Source of the DNA: DASZZV01 sp035544835
GTDB taxonomy: Bacteria; Acidobacteriota; Thermoanaerobaculia; Gp7-AA8
Assembly: GCA_035544835.1 (NCBI GenBank)
Contig: DASZZV010000149.1
Span: 1 to 33,018, forward strand
Direction of reading: 5' to 3'
DNA length: 33,018 bases
Of the stretch, positions 25,773 to 32,379 are shown piece after piece. How positions within the stretch are numbered: the first letter of the stretch is position 1; each line of letters opens with the position of its first letter. The translations under genes were made by a program, and so were the position numbers. The notes under the pieces were generated by a model, which was not told the origin of the DNA, searched no databases, and saw only the letters and a program-made list of their open reading frames with translations.

Positions 25773-25940
25773 TCAGCGGCGCGCGCCGCACTTGAGCCAC
25801 GACTCGACGAGCGAGAGATCCACCGCCTTCTCACCCTTCCCTCTGCCGCCACCACAGGCGGTGAAGAGGACCATGATCGTGGCCGCGGCCACCATGCTGC
25901 GCCGGGACCGAGCCCTGCTCTTGCTAGTCTTAATAGTCAT
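25773..25940 (-). CDS. Very small lipoprotein
   Basis: A 55-residue frame from ATG 25938-25940 with a basic start, the hydrophobic stretch MVAAATIMVLFTAC (lipobox, Cys29) and a short tail VDLSLVESWLKCGARR. AGGGA lies about 10 bases upstream. Its stop abuts the stop of the lipoprotein gene on the other strand. The tail is short enough that this may be a degraded or entericidin-like peptide. Confidence is moderate because of the small size. Confidence 0.5.
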   Translation of the reverse strand: MTIKTSKSRARSRRSMVAAATIMVLFTACGGGRGKGEKAVDLSLVESWLKCGARR

Positions 25941-26065
25941 TTCTGCGCGTCCCTTCGGTGAAAAACTCGTCGATTGACGGTCGCCCAATGAAGTCTTCGA
26001 AACACCTTGCTCGTGAGTGGCCACCTTCGAGTGCAGCCGCTGTTAGGCGGCAATGTTTCCCCCGT

Positions 26066-26464
26066 TTACGCGACAGCCGTTGCTTCGATCTCCACGAGGA
26101 TGTCGGGATGGAACAGGGCGGCTACCCCGAGCAATGTTGACGCCGGCTGACAGCCAGCGCCGTGAAGGCGCGGGCCATACGTTGTGCCAGCCTGCATGAA
26201 TGCCGCTACATCTCGTGTGTAGTAGTTCAAACGAACCACATTCGCGAGCTTGAGGCCAGCGTGATCCAAAACAGTCTCGAGGTTGTTCAGGGCCTGATTC
26301 ATCTGAGCTGCCATGTCGCCAGCATGCATCGGAGCGCCGTCAGCGTCGACAGAAGTCTGGCCGGCGCAATACAACACACGCTCTGCTCCACGCACTTCAA
26401 TTCCTTGTGAGAATCCGAATTGATCCTGCCATTTCCAGGGATTGATAGCCTTCATCTCCGCCAT
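26066..26464 (-). CDS. Rid family protein (YjgF/YER057c/UK114), atypical active site
   Basis: A 132-residue protein starting at ATG 26464, with GAGGAG 8 bases upstream. It has FGFSQGIEV, VLYCAGQTSVDADG, QALNNLETVLDHAGLKLANVVRLNYYTRD and the C-terminal VEIEATAVA, all typical of Rid trimers. In RidA, an arginine (PARS motif) holds the carboxylate of 2-iminoacids. Here the motif reads PASTLLGV (107-114), so the arginine is absent and imine deaminase activity is doubtful. It may act on another substrate, as suggested for other Rid subgroups. It is a single gene with no clear operon partner. Confidence 0.9.
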   Translation of the reverse strand: MAEMKAINPWKWQDQFGFSQGIEVRGAERVLYCAGQTSVDADGAPMHAGDMAAQMNQALNNLETVLDHAGLKLANVVRLNYYTRDVAAFMQAGTTYGPRLHGAGCQPASTLLGVAALFHPDILVEIEATAVA

Positions 26465-26629
26465 TTTGTTTTCTCCTCGCAACATGTTTCGGTCTTCTGT
26501 GAAAAGGCGGCCGGGATATCCTCCTAACTAAAATGGACCTTACGTTTGCCGGCGCGGGGCCGGGCGTACAAGAAAGTGTTGCCGATGTCGCCGCTCGATT
26601 CGACTAGTTAGCGTTAGCCACTGGTCCGG

Positions 26630-27142
26630 CTAATTCTTGCGGCCGCCTAGAAAATCGGAAGGCTTTGGGGGCCCCGCGACCCAGTTGATATCCCAGGCAG
26701 AGTCCACCGTGATGAACAGCAAGGCTCCCTCATTGGGCTTCGTCCACGCCTCGTGTTCCATTTTGCTTGGAACATAGTTCCACGACCCTTGCGTGAGCGT
26801 CTCGCGCTTCCCTTCGCATTCCACGATGAAGGTGCCCTGCACGATGGTGTGTGTCTCATTCGCCGTATGCCAGTGCTTGGGAACATGGAAGTTCTTCGGA
26901 ACGCGGATCATCAGGTGCGTGGCTTTCGTTTTGGAATCCACGCGCAGGATGGTTATCTCGGAAGCCTTGTCCCCGAGGTCCGGCTGCATCTTCTCCCATT
27001 TGATGTCCCGGAATCGCACGTTCATCGGATGGTCCATCGATTTGGTCTCGACTTGTGGAGCATCTCTCTGGGCTGCGATCGTTCCGACTGTCAGGCACAC
27101 TACGGCACCAGCGAACCACAATCCCACCTTGAATTTCTTCAT
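26630..27142 (-). CDS. Secreted cupin-domain protein
   Basis: A 170-residue protein. The start is ATG at 27142, with AAGGGGA upstream. A signal peptide (KVGLWFAGAVVCLTVGTIAAQ) is followed by a cupin: HVPKHWHTANETHTIVQGTF (first cupin motif with the His/Glu metal ligands) and GSWNYVPSKMEHEAWTKPNEG (second motif with His). The residues for a mononuclear metal site are intact. Similar periplasmic single-domain cupins are often of unknown function. It stands alone between gene-poor gaps. Confidence 0.87.
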   Translation of the reverse strand: MKKFKVGLWFAGAVVCLTVGTIAAQRDAPQVETKSMDHPMNVRFRDIKWEKMQPDLGDKASEITILRVDSKTKATHLMIRVPKNFHVPKHWHTANETHTIVQGTFIVECEGKRETLTQGSWNYVPSKMEHEAWTKPNEGALLFITVDSAWDINWVAGPPKPSDFLGGRKN

Positions 27143-27528
27143 CAAGTCCCCTTATGTAATGTCAGGCCAACCACTCTTTCGCTCGCCTGCACGAGGCGGG
27201 CCACTGCCCGCGCGGTGTTCGAACACGGGCGGACGGACTGCGGTCAGTGTTCGCTCTCCGACTGTGATCTTCTCGCCATTTACCAGCCGCCCAACGCGAA
27301 GGCCAGGTCTTGTGGGCGACCGTGGACTCCCCGTGGCTGCACAAAAGAAGCCGAGGCACTGCTCTCGCTACCGATCGCGGACAAAGTCGCCGAGGCTGGC
27401 CTTAAACGCTTTCGTTACGCGTGCAACTCCCTTCAAGCCGGCCGTCGATGTCATGTTCGGTCGTTCCAATTTGAAATCGAAGGCCTGAACATCAAATCAC
27501 AAATCACGTCTTCCGAAGTGAGTCCTCG
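27143..27528. other. Gene-free region with second copy of GC-rich repeat
   Basis: No gene is supported in these 386 bases. The repeat at 27172-27211 (CCACTCTTTCGCTC, TGCACGAGGCGGGC, ACTGCCCG) is the partner of 24491-24530. Open frames that cross this region on the plus strand are unbroken by chance and overlap the cupin gene on the other strand. Confidence 0.6.
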
Positions 27529-27876
27529 ATGATCCGGTCATGGGGAAGTAGTATCGCGAATGTGGCGCAACAGCATGATTTCAGCCATGTGCCGGTGGCC
27601 CGATCGCTCCTTCAGCGGATCGTCGGGCTGATCGAGTGCGACCGGGGCGCGTCGTTCCTTCTGATTCCGCGCTGTTCCGCGGTGCATACCTGGTTCATGC
27701 GCGCGCCGATCGACATCGTCTTCCTCGATGAGGCGGCCGTCGTCGTGTCGGTCCGCGAGAGGGTCCGCCCCTGGAGAACACAAGTTGGACCCTCGACGGC
27801 CACGGCGGTGCTCGAGCTCCCCGCCGGACATGCGCAGCAGATTGGATTAGTGGTTGGGGATTTCGCCGTCCTCTAG
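27529..27876 (+). CDS. DUF192 family protein
   Basis: A 115-residue protein of the DUF192 family: RSLLQRIVGLIE, SAVHTWFMRAPIDIVFLDE, VRPWRTQVG and VLELPAGHAQQIGLVVGD match the conserved order. Many relatives are exported, but no signal peptide is visible here, so this one is probably cytosolic. Function is unknown. The start ATG at 27529 has only a weak upstream purine run. It has no clear operon link to its neighbours. Confidence 0.85.
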   Translation: MIRSWGSSIANVAQQHDFSHVPVARSLLQRIVGLIECDRGASFLLIPRCSAVHTWFMRAPIDIVFLDEAAVVVSVRERVRPWRTQVGPSTATAVLELPAGHAQQIGLVVGDFAVL

Positions 27877-27907
27877 CGGCCTCCGGCGGCAGGCTTCATC
27901 CGGATTG

Positions 27908-27984
27908 GCCAGCCGGAGACTCAAAGCGATGACGAGACCTTCTCCAATGTCCAGTTACGTTACGTTCGGCGCAAGAAAATCATC
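27908..27984 (-). pseudogene. Decayed relative of the remnant at 19720-19878
   Basis: Read on the minus strand, CTGGACATTGGAGAAGGTCT and then CGTCATC encode LDIGEGLVI, matching LDIGEALVI of the 19720-19878 remnant. The neighbouring bases (GATGATT, GAACGT, GTCTC, GCTGGCC) also align, with gaps. No start or full frame is left. It lies in the gap before the ATP-grasp gene. Confidence 0.4.
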
Positions 27985-28032
27985 CCCCTCATTCGAGTGG
28001 AGGTGGGATGATTGAAAGCACGGAGTGTCGTC

Positions 28033-29253
28033 ATGAAGAACGTCTTGCTTCTGGGGTGTGCTTTTCCGCCGGAGCTTCAGTACTTCACGCGAGGCCTGGC
28101 CCAGGTCGGGGCACGGGTATTCGGTGTCGATCAGTATCCGGAGAGCGAGCTTCCGCCGATGACCCGGGAAGGGCTGAGCGGCTATCTGCAGGTCCCCTCA
28201 CTCTTCGACGAGCAGAGAGCGTTCGATACGGTTCTTCACGGCGTGAGAGCGTTCTCGTTCGACCAGGTCGAGTCGCTGTGGGAGCCGGCAGTGCTTCTCG
28301 CGGCGCGGCTTCGCGAAGCTCTCGGTGTTCCCGGAATGCGCTACGCTCAGGCCCTCCGTTTCCGCGACAAAGACAAGATGAAACAGGCCATCACCGAGGC
28401 CGGCCTGCGTACAGCGCGACATCGGAGAGCCCGCGGGAAGAAGGAATGCTTCGAGGCCGCCGAGCGGATCGGCTACCCGCTTTGTCTCAAGCCGGTCGCG
28501 GGTGCCGGGTCGGCCGATACTTACAGGGCCGACTCACCGGAGGGGCTCGAGGCCGTGCTCCGCAAGGCAGGCCATGTCGGGGACTACAACGTCGAAGAGT
28601 TCATCGACGGGGACGAGTTCACTTTCGACACGATCTCCATCGACGGCCGCGTCGTCTACGACAACATCTCCTGGTACCGTCCCCGCCCTCTCATCGGGCG
28701 AAGCGTCGAGTGGATCAGCCCCCAGACCGTGACACTCCGCGACGCCACCGGACCGGAGTTCGCAGCAGGGAGAAAGCTCGGAAGGAAGGTCCTCGAGGCC
28801 CTGGGTTACAAAACCGGCTTCGCGCACATGGAGTGGTATCGCAAGAGCGATGGCGAAGCGGTGTTCGGCGAGATTGCGGCACGGCCCCCTGGCGCGCACA
28901 CGGTCGACACGATGAATTTCGCCAGTGACATCGACCTCTTTACCGGCTGGGCCGAGGCGGTTGTTCACCACACCTTCAGCCTGAAGTTCGAGCGCCTGTA
29001 CAACGTTGCAATCATTTATAAAAGGGCCCTCGGGCAGGGGCGAATCCAGCGGATCGAGGGACTGGATCGGATCATCGAGTCGTTCGGGGAGCACATTGCC
29101 GCAATCGAGCTTCTTCCGATCGGTGCGCATCGCCGCGACTGGGTGCGCACTCTTCTCTCGGACGGCTTCGTCTTCGTGCGCCACCCCGATCTGGCCAAAA
29201 CCATGGAGATGGCCGACCGCATTGGCACCGATCTTCAGCTCATCGCCAGCTGA
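28033..29253 (+). CDS. ATP-grasp superfamily protein
   Basis: A 406-residue ATP-dependent ligase-type protein. The N-terminal fold (KNVLLLGCAFPPEL) precedes an ATP-grasp core: FRDKDKMKQAITEAGL, the ATP-binding lysine in PLCLKPVAGAGSADT, VEEFIDGDEFTFDT and the metal region FAHMEWYRKSDGEAVFGEIAARPPG. A C-terminal region with IQRIEGLD resembles the biotin-carboxylase-like subgroup. Such enzymes join a carboxylate to an amine or thiol; the substrate is unknown. ATG 28033 follows GGAG, while a TTG at 28012 after GGAGGT is a rival start. It precedes the sugar transferase by 376 bases, so a role in modifying a glycan or its precursor is possible. Confidence 0.85.
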   Translation: MKNVLLLGCAFPPELQYFTRGLAQVGARVFGVDQYPESELPPMTREGLSGYLQVPSLFDEQRAFDTVLHGVRAFSFDQVESLWEPAVLLAARLREALGVPGMRYAQALRFRDKDKMKQAITEAGLRTARHRRARGKKECFEAAERIGYPLCLKPVAGAGSADTYRADSPEGLEAVLRKAGHVGDYNVEEFIDGDEFTFDTISIDGRVVYDNISWYRPRPLIGRSVEWISPQTVTLRDATGPEFAAGRKLGRKVLEALGYKTGFAHMEWYRKSDGEAVFGEIAARPPGAHTVDTMNFASDIDLFTGWAEAVVHHTFSLKFERLYNVAIIYKRALGQGRIQRIEGLDRIIESFGEHIAAIELLPIGAHRRDWVRTLLSDGFVFVRHPDLAKTMEMADRIGTDLQLIAS

Positions 29254-29282
29254 ATGCCTCACCTGTTTTGTGGTTGCCGTCA

Positions 29283-29436
29283 TCCCGAGCAAGGGCGGTG
29301 TGCGGGAGGGGCGAGGGACCTCGCAATCAACGCCGATGTGAAATCAATCCCGCTTGGTGAATGAGGGAACGAACTTACATCGTTCGTCGTAATCGAGGTC
29401 CCTCGCCCCTCCCAACCCACCCACGCATGCTCGGGA
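29283..29436. repeat. Long inverted-repeat element (about 150 bases)
   Basis: The outer ends TCCCGAGCA (29283-29291) and TGCTCGGGA (29428-29436) pair. GGGAGGGGCGAGGGACCTC (29304-29322) is the perfect inverse of 29395-29413. Inside, CGATGTGAA and TTACATCG also pair in part. The middle matches 309-376 at the left end of the window. This is a REP- or MITE-like element with a very stable predicted stem, or a structured RNA. Confidence 0.85.
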
Positions 29437-29544
29437 AGACACAACAGCAAACCGGCGCAACCACGGCAAACCTGACTAGACGGTATCCCCCCACGATCCG
29501 TACCGAGGAGAGCGGAGTCATCAACAGAGTCGTCGCCGGACCGA

Positions 29545-29572
29545 TTGACCCTCTCTTTCAAAGCGCAATAAT
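29545..29572 (+). promoter_or_regulatory. Sigma-70-type promoter for the sugar transferase gene
   Basis: TTGACC (29545-29550) and AATAAT (29567-29572) each match consensus at five of six positions with a 16-base spacer. They lie 57 bases before the ATG at 29630. The gene thus seems to be transcribed on its own, not from the ATP-grasp gene. Confidence 0.5.
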
Positions 29573-29629
29573 ACGTTTGGGAGGGCCCGCCGGAAGACTG
29601 GTACTCCGCAGTGCAGTAAAAGGAACGGA

Positions 29630-31075
29630 ATGCTGAAACAGAAAGCCAGGCTGATTGCACGGGTCGTGTATCTGGTCGACCTGGCGTTGATCACCGTGGC
29701 CTTCTTCTCAGCTTTCGTCATCCGCGATCTGCTTCTCCCCCAGATCGACCCACGTCACTTCCCGACCGGCCTGTTTCCAATCACGGAGTATCTGAAGATC
29801 TACCCGTTGATCGTACTGATCTGGTCGATCCTGCTCTTCTCACACAAGAGCTACAGCAGCCACCGGACCGTTGCTGTCACACGTGAAGCGCTCACTACGC
29901 TTCACATCGTGTCGCTCGGAATCGTGCTGCTGGCCACCATCGCCTGGATGGTGCATCTCGAACAGCTCTCGCGATCGTGGTTTGGCCTCTTCGGGCTCCT
30001 CTGCGCTCTTCTCCTGCTTTCCGAGAAGCTGCTGCTGCGGGTCATTGCCCGTTACGTGCGCGCCCGAGGACTCAACTACCGGACGCTGCTCATCGTGGGG
30101 ACAGGCCGCCGCGCCCGGGAGATCGTCCAGATGATCGACGATCACCGTTACTGGGGTTACAAGATTCTCGGCTTTATCTCGGATGGCCATCGGCTTTCGT
30201 CCGAGCTCTCTCACTATCCAGTGATCGGCACCATGGCTGATCTGAGGGGGATCGTCGAGAACGGGATCGAGGGCGAACGGGCCATCGACGAGATCGTCTT
30301 CGCCGTGGCGCGGCGAAAGCTCGAGGCCACGCGATCGATCTTTCTGCTCTGCGAAGAGCTGGGGATCCGAGCTCGAATCGCCATGAATTTCTTCCCGAAC
30401 AAGTTGGCCAGAGTAGAGTTCGAGGAACTCGAAGGCATACCGTTCATCACCTTCACGACGACGCCATCCAACGAAGGGCAACTGGCCGTCAAGCGGCTGC
30501 TCGACGTCGGCATCTCGCTACTGCTGGTGTCGATTACTTTCCCGGTGCTGGCTTTGGCCGCCCTGGCCATCAAGCTGAGCTCTCCGGGAGGGGTGCTTTT
30601 CAAGCAGGAGCGCATCGGTCTCAACGGCCGGATCTTCACGCTCTACAAGTTCCGCACAATGATCGCCGACGCGCACCGTCTTCGAGCCGAGGTCGAGCAT
30701 CTCAACGAGATGAACGGCCCGGTGTTCAAGTCGAGTCGCGATCCGCGTGTGACGGCGGTCGGCAAACTTCTGCGCAAGTTCTCGCTCGACGAACTGCCGC
30801 AGCTCTGGAACGTCCTCAAAGGCGACATGAGTCTGGTCGGCCCGCGCCCGCCCATCCCCGAGGAAGTCAACCGCTACGAACGCTGGCAGCGCCGGCGTCT
30901 GTCGATGAAGCCGGGCCTGACCTGTCTGTGGCAGATCAGTGGCCGCAACGACGTCGACTTCGACCACTGGATGCAGCTCGATCTCCAGTACATCGACAAC
31001 TGGTCGCCATCGCTGGACATGAAGATCCTGCTGCGAACGATCCCGGCGGTGCTGTCGGGCCGCGGGGCCAGCTGA
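29630..31075 (+). CDS. Undecaprenyl-phosphate sugar phosphotransferase (polyprenyl glycosylphosphotransferase)
   Basis: A 481-residue WcaJ/CpsE-type membrane enzyme that moves a sugar phosphate from a nucleotide sugar to undecaprenyl phosphate, the first step of an exopolysaccharide or O-glycan. Four N-terminal membrane helices are followed by a CoA-binding-like domain (LLIVGTGRRAREIVQMI) and a fifth helix (VGISLLLVSITFPVLALAALAI). The catalytic domain carries FKQERIGLNGRIFTLYKFRTM, SLDELPQLWNVLKGDMSLVGPRPP and KPGLTCLWQISGRND, with the Asp-Glu of the active site. The start ATG has AAAGGAA upstream. It probably primes the glycan built by the transferases at 12146-17381, but the 12-kb gap makes this inference only. 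Confidence 0.93.
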   Translation: MLKQKARLIARVVYLVDLALITVAFFSAFVIRDLLLPQIDPRHFPTGLFPITEYLKIYPLIVLIWSILLFSHKSYSSHRTVAVTREALTTLHIVSLGIVLLATIAWMVHLEQLSRSWFGLFGLLCALLLLSEKLLLRVIARYVRARGLNYRTLLIVGTGRRAREIVQMIDDHRYWGYKILGFISDGHRLSSELSHYPVIGTMADLRGIVENGIEGERAIDEIVFAVARRKLEATRSIFLLCEELGIRARIAMNFFPNKLARVEFEELEGIPFITFTTTPSNEGQLAVKRLLDVGISLLLVSITFPVLALAALAIKLSSPGGVLFKQERIGLNGRIFTLYKFRTMIADAHRLRAEVEHLNEMNGPVFKSSRDPRVTAVGKLLRKFSLDELPQLWNVLKGDMSLVGPRPPIPEEVNRYERWQRRRLSMKPGLTCLWQISGRNDVDFDHWMQLDLQYIDNWSPSLDMKILLRTIPAVLSGRGAS

Positions 31076-31186
31076 CGGCGGTGTCAAGTTCGCGTGCGAT
31101 ATTCACGAGCGTGGGCTCGCCCAGAACCTTAGAAACGTGGCCTCCTCGCTCGACAGTTGGAACAATGAAATCGCCATCTCCGGCCT

Positions 31187-31528
31187 TTATTGCGATTTGA
31201 GCAGGGCATCGATTTCCCGCGACAGGACCGGCAGCTTTGTTTCGACCACGTCCCAGACGAGGCGGTCGTCCACGTCGGCGTAGCCGTGGATCAGGATGTT
31301 GCGGAAGGCGATAATGCGGCGGTGTTCGCTGATGCCGCCTGCCACGTCGGCATCGGATTTAGCGAGTTGCGCCAGGGCTTCGCCGATGATCTCGAGCTCG
31401 CGCTCGACGGCAGCGCGCCGCATTGCGTCACGCGCGTAATCCGCAAACACTTTGCCGGCTGTGAATTCCACCAGCAACGCGACGGCCCGCTAGATGTCGT
31501 ATAGGTACTTCCTGCTCTCAAGCCGCAT
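31187..31528 (-). pseudogene. hepT: HepT-like (DUF86) RNase toxin with in-frame amber codon
   Basis: Reading from ATG 31526-31528 gives MRLESRKYLYDI, then TAG at 31490-31492, then RAVALLVEFTAGKVFADYARD and the rest of a HepT protein in the same frame. The total of 113 positions is the normal family length. The active-site motif RNILIHGY (R-x4-H-x-Y, positions 76-83) is intact. Many relatives have a glutamine where the stop is, so a CAG-to-TAG change is likely. Either the toxin is inactivated, or a TTG at 31477 restarts translation and yields a protein lacking the first helix part. It overlaps mntA by 11 bases. Confidence 0.85.
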
Positions 31529-31826
31529 AGAGAGGGGCCCTGGTCTGTTCGACGGACTGCCGGAAATAGGGATTCCTGATGGCCGAGGCGACGACCAGAT
31601 CGACAGGTTGTCCGAAGAGTCGTTCGAGATCCTCCAGCAGACCGAAATAGGTGTCGGCGTAGGTGCCGGGGGAAAGCGGCTCGAATTCGACCAGGAAGTC
31701 GAGGTCGCTTTCGCCGGGGTGATACGTGCCGGCAGCGGCCGAGCCGAACAGGTCCAGCCGCTGGACATGGTGGCCACGGCAGAGTCGTTCGAGCTCCACC
31801 TGGTGGCGCGCGAGCTCGGGGATCAT
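31518..31826 (-). CDS. mntA: MntA-like minimal nucleotidyltransferase antitoxin
   Basis: A 102-residue protein with the minimal nucleotidyltransferase motif: FGSAAAGTYHPGESDLDFLVEF gives GS (28-29) and Asp41/Asp43, with a third acidic residue in QPVDLVV (Asp76). In studied pairs such proteins AMPylate the HepT toxin at its Tyr (the Y of R-x4-H-x-Y) to silence it. The start ATG at 31826 follows AAGGAGG 8 bases upstream and overlaps the preceding small ORF (ATGA). The antitoxin reads intact, while the toxin gene downstream carries a nonsense codon. Confidence 0.92.
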   Translation of the reverse strand: MIPELARHQVELERLCRGHHVQRLDLFGSAAAGTYHPGESDLDFLVEFEPLSPGTYADTYFGLLEDLERLFGQPVDLVVASAIRNPYFRQSVEQTRAPLYAA

Positions 31827-31957
31827 GGCGCGTCCTCCTTTCCCTCACGATAGCCCAGTTGTGCGACGTTTTCGCGGATCGCTTGATCCAGCTTCGTGGC
31901 TTCCGCCTGCTGCTCACGCAGCGCCGCGGCGCCCCTCGGCGATGCCGTCGCGGTCAT
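31823..31957 (-). CDS. Small coiled protein resembling the tail of a HsdM methylase
   Basis: A 44-residue frame. After a short Ala/Ser start it reads LREQQAEATKLDQAIRENVA, then QLGYREG. This 'EQQAEA-KLD-AI-NL-LGYG' pattern recalls the extreme C-terminus of type I restriction methylase (HsdM) subunits, so it may be a leftover tail or a free-standing helical peptide. Its start overlaps the preceding frame (ATGA) and its stop overlaps mntA (ATGA), both signs of real coupled translation. Confidence 0.6.
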   Translation of the reverse strand: MTATASPRGAAALREQQAEATKLDQAIRENVAQLGYREGKEDAP

Positions 31958-32079
31958 GGTTCCTGGCTCCTCGATCGGAATCCGATCCGCGTCAGGATGG
32001 TGACCTTCTCACCTTCCGGGAGAGGTTCGCATTCGAAGACGATGCGTCCGTCCAGAACGGTTCCCGTGATGACCTTCAT
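31954..32079 (-). CDS. Very small beta-strand protein, antitoxin-like
   Basis: A 41-residue frame: MKVITGTVLDGRIVFECEPL followed by PEGEKVTILTRIG. The 'V-x-G-V-x-DGRI, PLPEG-KVTI' pattern is like small proteins often found just before toxin or PIN/RelE-type genes. It is the first frame of a chain of four (to 31187), each overlapping the next by 4 to 11 bases. The role is inferred from position only. Confidence 0.6.
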   Translation of the reverse strand: MKVITGTVLDGRIVFECEPLPEGEKVTILTRIGFRSRSQEP

Positions 32080-32379
32080 GAGCTCATTCTATCCCCAGGG
32101 AAAGCTCTGAAGGCTCCAGTCCGATGGGGTCAAGGGTCACATCTGCAGTTTGTTGCAAGTGTGAGTGCCAGGCGGGAAAAGTGGGCGGATGACATCAGCG
32201 GCCAGAACATCCATCAACATTGAAACAGTCCAAAGGTAGCCGTGACGCGGGTTCGCAACTGGCTTCGCGCGGAATCCGGAAAAAGCGGCATTCCGATTGA
32301 GGCCTGGCCCCAAAAGTTCCCTGCCAAAAGTTCCCCACAAAGAAGCTCCGAGGGTCGATGATGCGCCCGCCAGACAGCC
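32080..32379. other. Gene-free region with a short direct repeat
   Basis: No gene is supported here. CCAAAAGTTCCC occurs twice in tandem (32310-32321 and 32324-32335), and GGGGTCAAGGGTCAC lies near the left end. Such motifs often flank small transposase-related remnants, but no such protein is present, so this stays a guess. Confidence 0.5.

Larger units (their letters stand above)
29254..29629. other. Intergenic region with large palindrome and promoter
   Basis: This 376-base gap has no gene. It holds the long inverted-repeat element at 29283-29436 and, nearer the next gene, a sigma-70-type promoter at 29545-29572. The remaining sequence shows nothing further. Confidence 0.7.

Noticed and set aside
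21970..26610. Integron-like attC sites (TCCTAAC at 21976, ACCTAAC near 22488, GTTAGGC near 26041)
   Set aside because: No partner core site (RYYYAAC with GTTRRRY) at the right distance and no integrase gene; single heptamers occur by chance.
26753..27532. Long plus-strand frames opposite the cupin gene
   Set aside because: The cupin on the minus strand has intact motifs and a signal peptide; the plus-strand products look like no known protein.
28008..28928. Plus-strand frame of 306 codons overlapping the ATP-grasp gene
   Set aside because: It is Arg/Gly-rich shadow coding of a clear ATP-grasp frame.
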